A stretch of DNA of 38,183 bases from Hydrogenophaga sp. (GTDB lineage Bacteria; Pseudomonadota; Gammaproteobacteria; Burkholderiales; Burkholderiaceae_C), in the NCBI RefSeq assembly GCF_030656115.1, contig NZ_JAUSOO010000145.1, positions 1 to 38,183 of the forward strand, given 5' to 3'. Position numbers and translations under genes: made by a program. The notes below the pieces were generated by a model that was given only the letters and a program-made list of their open reading frames with translations, had not been told where the DNA came from and searched no databases. Below, one piece after another: positions 33,075-38,183 of this stretch (position 1 is its first letter; each line of letters opens with the position of its first letter).

Positions 33075-33665
33075 ATGGCCTGGCAAGAAACCGTTGAACA
33101 AACCGTCACTGGACTGGGTTTTGACCTGGTGGAGCTGGAGCGCTCTGGCAGTGGTTTATTGCGTGTGACCATCGACTGGCCTTGGCAGCCGCCCCAGGCT
33201 GGTGAGGAGTCCCCCATTGAGCGCTTTGTGACGGTTGAAGATTGTGAAAAAATCACCCGTCAGTTGCAGTATCTGCTGGAGGTCGAAGGCCTTGAATACC
33301 GCCGCCTGGAGGTGGGTTCGCCTGGTATCGATCGGCCGCTGAGGCGTGAAGCCGATTACGTGCGGTTTGAGGGTCATGTGGTTGATATCACCTTGAAGGC
33401 GCCTATCGGTGTCACCGGTTCGGATGTTTCGGCCAGCCGAAAGAAGTTTCGCGGTGTGCTGGAGCGTGCTGAGGATGGCGTGCAGTGGCAGGTGGTCTGG
33501 AGCGATGCGCCCGAAACAAAGCCTGGGGTTCGTGTGAGTAAAAAGCGCGTCCCGCCGCCCTTGCAGGCGCTGGTTTTTGCGCTGGATGATATCCAGCAAG
33601 CCAGGCTGGCACCTATTGTGAGTTTTAAGGGCCGACAGGCTGCGGGCACTTCAGTTCCCGAGTGA
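33075..33665 (+). CDS. rimP: Ribosome maturation factor RimP
   Basis: This 196-residue protein binds the 30S subunit late in assembly. The N-terminal domain has VEQTVTGLGFDLVELERSGSGLLRVTIDW and VTVEDCEKITRQLQYLLEVEGLEYRRLEVGSPGIDRPLRREADYVRFEG, the diagnostic RimP block (EVSSPG-D-RPL). The C-terminal half is an SH3-like domain. A loop before residue 50 (PWQPPQAGEESPIERF) and a C-terminal extension make it longer than the E. coli protein (about 150), a common feature in Burkholderiales. It is first in the operon with nusA and infB. Confidence 0.95.
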   Translation: MAWQETVEQTVTGLGFDLVELERSGSGLLRVTIDWPWQPPQAGEESPIERFVTVEDCEKITRQLQYLLEVEGLEYRRLEVGSPGIDRPLRREADYVRFEGHVVDITLKAPIGVTGSDVSASRKKFRGVLERAEDGVQWQVVWSDAPETKPGVRVSKKRVPPPLQALVFALDDIQQARLAPIVSFKGRQAAGTSVPE

Positions 33666-33741
33666 TCTGCGTGTTGCACGCAAACGAATGCAAAAAACTG
33701 TGTTGACTCTGAGAAAAATATCCGGAAAGGTGGGCGAGTAA

Positions 33742-35241
33742 ATGAACCGCGAAATGTTGATGCTGATAGATGCCATCTCCCGCGAGAAAAACGTCGAGCG
33801 CGACGTGGTGCTTGGTGCGGTGGAGTTGGCGTTGGCCTCGGCCACCAAAAAACTCTACAAAGGCGATGTGGATATCCGAGTGGCCATGGACCCTGACACA
33901 GGTGCCTATGAAACCTTCCGTCGCTGGTTGGTGGTGCCCGACGAAGCAGGGTTGCAAAACCCGGACGCCGAAGAGCTGCTGACCGATGCTCGCGACGAGC
34001 TTGCCGATATTGAAGAGGGCGACTTCATTGAGAAGCCCGTAGAAAGTGTGCCCATCGGTCGGATCGGTGCGATGGCGGCCAAACAGGTGATCTTGCAAAA
34101 AATTCGCGATGCCGAACGCGAGATGTTGCTGAACGACTTCATGTCGCGCGGTGACAAGATTTTTGTCGGTACCGTCAAACGCATGGACAAGGGTGACCTC
34201 ATTGTGGAGAGTGGTCGCGTTGAGGGTCGTCTGCGTCGCAGTGAAATGATTCCCAAGGAGAACTTCCGCAATGGCGATCGTGTACGCGCCATGATCATGG
34301 AAGTGGATCTGACGCTGCGCGGTGCGCCCATTTTGCTGTCGCGCTCGGCGCCTGAGTTCATGATTGAACTCTTCCGCCTGGAAGTGCCAGAAATTGAGCA
34401 GGGCCTGCTGGAGATCAAGACCTGTGCCCGCGACCCCGGTTCGCGCGCCAAGATCGCTGTGCACACACTTGACAAGCGCATCGACCCTATCGGTACCTGT
34501 GTGGGTGTTCGCGGCTCACGCGTCAACGGTGTGACCAACGAGCTCGCAGGAGAGCGTGTGGACATCGTGTTGTGGAGTGCAGATCCGGCCCAGTTCGTGA
34601 TTGGCGCTCTTGCTCCAGCCAACGTGCAATCCATTGTGGTTGATGAAGAGCGTCACGCCATGGATGTCGTGGTGGACGAGGAAAACCTGGCGATTGCCAT
34701 TGGTCGCGGTGGTCAAAATGTCCGACTGGCGTCCGAGTTGACCGGTTGGCGCATCAATATCATGACGGCCGACGAGTCTGCTCAAAAGCAGGCCGAAGAA
34801 GCCGATGGCATTCGCAAGATCTTCATGGCCAAGCTGGACGTGGATCAGGAAATTGCCGACATTCTGATTGATGAAGGTTTCACCAGTCTTGAAGAAGTGG
34901 CTTATGTGCCTATTCAGGAAATGCTCGAGATCGAATCGTTCGATGAAGGCACCGTCAATGAGTTGCGCACCCGCGCCAAAGACGCTTTGCTCACGATGGA
35001 AATCGCCCGCGAAGAAAGCGTCGAAGAAGTCTCGCAGGATCTGCGCGACCTTGAGGGCGTCACGCCCGATCTGGTGGCCAAACTCGCCGATGGCGGGATT
35101 CACACCCGCGACGAGTTGGCCGATCTGGCCACCGACGAGTTGACCGAAATGACGGGTCAAACGCCTGAAGATGCTACTGCGCTGATCATGCTGGCCCGCG
35201 CTCACTGGTTTACCGGTGATGAAGCGCAACCCACGACCTGA
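33742..35241 (+). CDS. nusA: Transcription termination/antitermination factor NusA
   Basis: The product has 499 residues (E. coli 495). The N-terminal RNA-polymerase-binding domain ([37 protein letters not shown]), an S1 domain (about 135-200, [34 protein letters not shown]), KH1 and KH2 ([62 protein letters not shown]) and two C-terminal acidic repeats with helix-hairpin-helix units (about 360-490) are all present. The start has GGAAAGGTGGG upstream. It follows rimP by 76 bp. Confidence 0.97.
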   Translation: MNREMLMLIDAISREKNVERDVVLGAVELALASATKKLYKGDVDIRVAMDPDTGAYETFRRWLVVPDEAGLQNPDAEELLTDARDELADIEEGDFIEKPVESVPIGRIGAMAAKQVILQKIRDAEREMLLNDFMSRGDKIFVGTVKRMDKGDLIVESGRVEGRLRRSEMIPKENFRNGDRVRAMIMEVDLTLRGAPILLSRSAPEFMIELFRLEVPEIEQGLLEIKTCARDPGSRAKIAVHTLDKRIDPIGTCVGVRGSRVNGVTNELAGERVDIVLWSADPAQFVIGALAPANVQSIVVDEERHAMDVVVDEENLAIAIGRGGQNVRLASELTGWRINIMTADESAQKQAEEADGIRKIFMAKLDVDQEIADILIDEGFTSLEEVAYVPIQEMLEIESFDEGTVNELRTRAKDALLTMEIAREESVEEVSQDLRDLEGVTPDLVAKLADGGIHTRDELADLATDELTEMTGQTPEDATALIMLARAHWFTGDEAQPTT

Positions 35242-35272
35242 TCAACGGAGGCCCCTGCGGAGAAAAGAAACT

Positions 35273-38183
35273 ATGACCAGTACCACTGTCGCCGAATTGG
35301 CTGCCGAGCTCAACAAGCCCACCTCCCTTTTGCTGGAGCAACTCTCCGCATCCGGGGTTCCCAAGAAGTCTGGATCCGATCCGGTCTCTGAGTCTGACAA
35401 ACAAAGGCTATTGGGTCACCTCAAGACCAGTCACGGTACAGCGGCTGGTGAGCGCAAAAAAATCACCCTGATGAAGAAGTCCACCTCGGAGATCAAGCAA
35501 GCCGATGCCTCTGGTCGTGCGCGAACCATTCAAGTTGAAGTGCGCAAGAAGCGTACCTTCATCAAACGCGAGGACGAGATCGTTGCCCCCGTAGAGGAGC
35601 CGCCAGCGGTTGAGCGTGTGGAGTCGGTGGAGCCCGTGTCTCCCGTGGATACCGCCGAGTTGACTCGACGCGAAGAAGATGCTCGCCGACAGGCCGAGCT
35701 GCTGCGTCGCCAGGAAGAAGAGCTGGCCCAAAAACGCCGGGATCGCGAAGCCGAAGAAGCCAAGCGGGTCGAAGCGGAGAAAGCCCGTGCAGCGGCAGAA
35801 GCTGCGCAAGCCGCCGCCGCAGCCAAAGCGGCAGCCGCTGCCAAAGCTGCAGCGGCTGCCGCTGCAACCGAAGCGCCTGCTGCACCCACCGAAGAAGCGC
35901 TGGCCGCCGAAGCCGCCAAGCGGGCTCAGATCAAAACGAACACGCTGGAGCGGGAGTCCGCTGCCCGTGTGTTGGCTGAGAAGAATGCCGAAGCCAAGCG
36001 TGCTGAGGAATTGCGCGCGCAAGATCTTGTGGAGCGCCGCCGAAAGGCCGAAGCCGAGGCTGCCAATATTCGAGCCATGATGGCTGCACCCGCCAAGACG
36101 ATGGTGGCGAAGAAACCTGAGCCCGCAGTCGATCTGAAAGCGGGTATCAAGGGTACGCTGCACAAGCCAGCGGGGACTCCGGGCAAACCGGCTGTCACCC
36201 CACCGGCTGCTGGAGCAGCCCCCGCCCCGGCCGCAGCGGGCAAGAAGGAAGTGAAGTCTGAGAATTTGTCTTCCACCTGGAAAGACGACGCAGCCAAGAA
36301 AAAAGAAATCAAGACGCGCGGTGATACCAGTGCCGGTCGTTCCAACTGGCGCGGTGGTCCCCGCGGGGGCGGTCGCCGTGGTGATCGCGATTCGCGCAGC
36401 GACCAGGGTCAAGGCCATTTTGTGGCGCCCACCGAAGTCAAGGTCATTGAGGTGCATGTGCCCGAGACCATCACGGTGGCGGAGTTGGCACACAAGATGA
36501 GTCTGAAGTCGTCCGAGGTCATCAAGCAGTTGATGAAACTGGGCCAAATGGTGACCATCAACCAGCCGCTGGACCAGGATACCGCCATGATCGTGGTGGA
36601 AGAACTCGGTCACAAAGCCGTCGTAGCAGCACTGGACGACCCAGAGGCTTTCACCGACGACGATTCAACCCAGCAGCAAGCCGAGTTGTTGCCGCGCGCT
36701 CCCGTCGTGACGGTGATGGGTCACGTTGACCACGGAAAAACCTCGCTGCTGGACTATATCCGTCGCGCCAAAGTGGCGGCAGGCGAAGCAGGTGGTATCA
36801 CGCAGCACATTGGTGCCTACCATGTGGAAACCCCACGCGGTATGGTGTCGTTCCTCGATACCCCGGGCCACGAGGCGTTTACCGCCATGCGAGCCCGCGG
36901 TGCCCAGGCGACCGATATTGTGATTTTGGTCTGCGCAGCCGACGACGGTGTGATGCCTCAGACCAAAGAAGCCATCAAGCACGCGAAAGCGGCGGGTGTA
37001 CCCATCGTTGTTGCATTGACGAAAATCGACAAACCCGGTATCAACCTGGAGCGCGTGCGCTCGGAGTTGGTGGCCGAGGACGTGGTACCTGAAGAGTTTG
37101 GTGGCGACGTTCCCTTTGTGGGCGTATCGGCCAAAACCGGTCAGGGTGTAGACGCTTTGCTGGAACAGGTCTTGTTGCAAGCCGAAGTGCTGGAATTGAA
37201 GGCCCCCGTGGAAGCCATGGCCAAAGGCCTGGTTATTGAAGCGCGTCTGGACAAGGGTCGTGGCTCGGTGGCCACGGTGCTGGTGCAGAGCGGTACGCTC
37301 AAAACCGGCGATGTGGTACTGGTGGGCCAGACCTCGGGCCGTGTGCGTGCCATGCTGGATGAAAACGGCAAAACCATCAAGTCCGCCGGGCCCTCGATTC
37401 CTGTGGAAATTCAGGGTCTGTCTGAAGTGCCGCAAGCAGGCGACGATTTCATGGTCATGACCGACGAGCGCCGTGCGCGCGAAATCGCCACCTACCGTGC
37501 GGGCAAGTTCCGCAACACCAAGCTGGCACGTCAACAGGCCGCCAAACTGGAGAACATGTTCACCGACATCTCTGCCGGTGAAGTCAAGGTGTTGCCGATC
37601 ATCGTCAAGGCCGATGTGCAAGGCTCGCAAGAAGCGCTGGCATCTTCGCTGCTCAAGCTCTCTACCGACGAAGTCAAGGTTCAGTTGGTGTTCGCTGGTG
37701 TTGGCGGTATCAGCGAAAGCGACGTCAACCTGGCCATCGCCTCCAAGGCTGTTGTCATTGGCTTCAACGTGCGTGCCGATGTGGGCGCCCGCAAGCTGGC
37801 TGAAGGCAACGACGTTGATCTGCGCTACTACAACATCATTTACGACGCTGTGGACGAGTTGAAAGCGGCCATGTCCGGCATGCTGGCACCCGAAAAACGC
37901 GAAGAGGTCATCGGCTCTGCCGAGATCCGCACCGTGTTCGTGGCGACCAAGATTGGTACCGTGGCGGGCTGTATGGTCACATCGGGCCAGGTCAACCGCA
38001 ACGCACACTTCCGCCTGCTGCGCGACAACGTGGTGATCTACACCGGCGAAATCGACACGCTCAAGCGCCTGAAGGACGACGTGCGCGAAGTCAAAGAAGG
38101 TTTCGAGTGCGGTATCAAGCTCAAGAACTACAACGACATCAAAGAAGGTGATCAGCTGGAGTTCTTCGAAGTCAAGGAAGTGG
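35273..38183 (+). CDS. infB: Translation initiation factor IF-2 (right end cut by window edge)
   Basis: ATG 35273 follows GGAG at 35258-35261 and opens 970 codons to the edge. The last visible residues ([12 protein letters not shown]) match the usual IF-2 C-terminus, so only a few codons are missing. It begins with an IF2_N motif ([24 protein letters not shown]), then a long Ala/Glu/Arg/Lys-rich helical region (about 120-275), a basic Arg/Gly-rich linker ([19 protein letters not shown]) and a second IF2_N motif ([29 protein letters not shown]). The GTPase domain has G1 GHVDHGKT (483-490), DTPGHEAF and TKID, followed by domains II-IV. IF-2 delivers initiator tRNA to the 30S subunit. Confidence 0.97.
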   Translation, partial: MTSTTVAELAAELNKPTSLLLEQLSASGVPKKSGSDPVSESDKQRLLGHLKTSHGTAAGERKKITLMKKSTSEIKQADASGRARTIQVEVRKKRTFIKREDEIVAPVEEPPAVERVESVEPVSPVDTAELTRREEDARRQAELLRRQEEELAQKRRDREAEEAKRVEAEKARAAAEAAQAAAAAKAAAAAKAAAAAAATEAPAAPTEEALAAEAAKRAQIKTNTLERESAARVLAEKNAEAKRAEELRAQDLVERRRKAEAEAANIRAMMAAPAKTMVAKKPEPAVDLKAGIKGTLHKPAGTPGKPAVTPPAAGAAPAPAAAGKKEVKSENLSSTWKDDAAKKKEIKTRGDTSAGRSNWRGGPRGGGRRGDRDSRSDQGQGHFVAPTEVKVIEVHVPETITVAELAHKMSLKSSEVIKQLMKLGQMVTINQPLDQDTAMIVVEELGHKAVVAALDDPEAFTDDDSTQQQAELLPRAPVVTVMGHVDHGKTSLLDYIRRAKVAAGEAGGITQHIGAYHVETPRGMVSFLDTPGHEAFTAMRARGAQATDIVILVCAADDGVMPQTKEAIKHAKAAGVPIVVALTKIDKPGINLERVRSELVAEDVVPEEFGGDVPFVGVSAKTGQGVDALLEQVLLQAEVLELKAPVEAMAKGLVIEARLDKGRGSVATVLVQSGTLKTGDVVLVGQTSGRVRAMLDENGKTIKSAGPSIPVEIQGLSEVPQAGDDFMVMTDERRAREIATYRAGKFRNTKLARQQAAKLENMFTDISAGEVKVLPIIVKADVQGSQEALASSLLKLSTDEVKVQLVFAGVGGISESDVNLAIASKAVVIGFNVRADVGARKLAEGNDVDLRYYNIIYDAVDELKAAMSGMLAPEKREEVIGSAEIRTVFVATKIGTVAGCMVTSGQVNRNAHFRLLRDNVVIYTGEIDTLKRLKDDVREVKEGFECGIKLKNYNDIKEGDQLEFFEVKEV

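Noticed and set aside
36665..38008. 447-codon minus-strand open frame
   Set aside because: Antisense to infB, whose GTPase motifs are intact.

Overview
The window looks like a Burkholderiales chromosome, most likely Comamonadaceae. The signs are the high G+C coding style, the rimP-nusA-infB block with a long Ala/Glu/Lys-rich InfB N-terminus, the yejABEF operon, DUF2788 and DUF2189 membrane proteins, and comamonad-type CcoG, LrgAB and indolepyruvate oxidoreductase relatives. This is judged from protein resemblance only; no database search was possible.

Layout. (1) 1-2545: IS debris outside the island, an intact IS630-family transposase with a small companion ORF running off the left edge, and a decayed IS1380-family transposase. 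(2) 2615-19249: a probable 16.6-kb integrative mobilizable element in the 3' end of tRNA-Ser(GGA). A P4-type tyrosine integrase lies next to the tRNA. A 14-bp copy of the tRNA 3' end (TGGCGGAGAGGGCG) occurs at both ends. The left copy is followed by what looks like the tRNA's original Rho-independent terminator. Pairs of 9-bp motifs with a 12-bp period lie just inside both ends and are candidate integrase arm sites. Inside, from left to right: an AbiE type IV toxin-antitoxin operon whose toxin has an in-frame TGA; a possible oriT region with a MobC-like protein and an HUH relaxase but no type IV secretion genes; a truncated, frameshifted 2-oxoacid:ferredoxin oxidoreductase gene; a Crp-family regulator, CcoG and half an acyl-CoA dehydrogenase; LrgA/LrgB and a MocR-type regulator; an alpha/beta-hydrolase pseudogene; then an AT-rich stretch (about 14.0-17.5 kb) with a PDZ-YbjQ fusion, an IS5 fragment, a small lipoprotein and a two-TM/beta-rich membrane protein that vaguely recalls Cap15-like effectors.

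(3) 19236-25870, core genome: tRNA-Ser; NfeD, QmcA/SPFH and DUF2237 on the minus strand; a large Orn/Lys/Arg decarboxylase and a YdcH-like protein on the plus strand; then a periplasmic ATP-dependent DNA ligase and FabI on the minus strand. (4) 25909-38183, core genome, all plus strand: yejA-yejB-yejE-yejF peptide/microcin-C-type ABC importer, DUF2189 and DUF2788 membrane proteins, then rimP-nusA-infB behind a sigma70-like promoter and an early intrinsic terminator (candidate attenuator). infB is cut by the right edge a few codons before its expected end.

How the parts work together. The island has its own integration module and a mobilization module that would borrow a conjugation apparatus. 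Its cargo shows layers of acquisition: degenerate copies of one intergenic repeat at about 6.2, 13.8 and 17.7 kb, G+C-rich comamonad-like genes in the middle and AT-rich foreign genes near the integrase. The most novel material is in the AT-rich segment.
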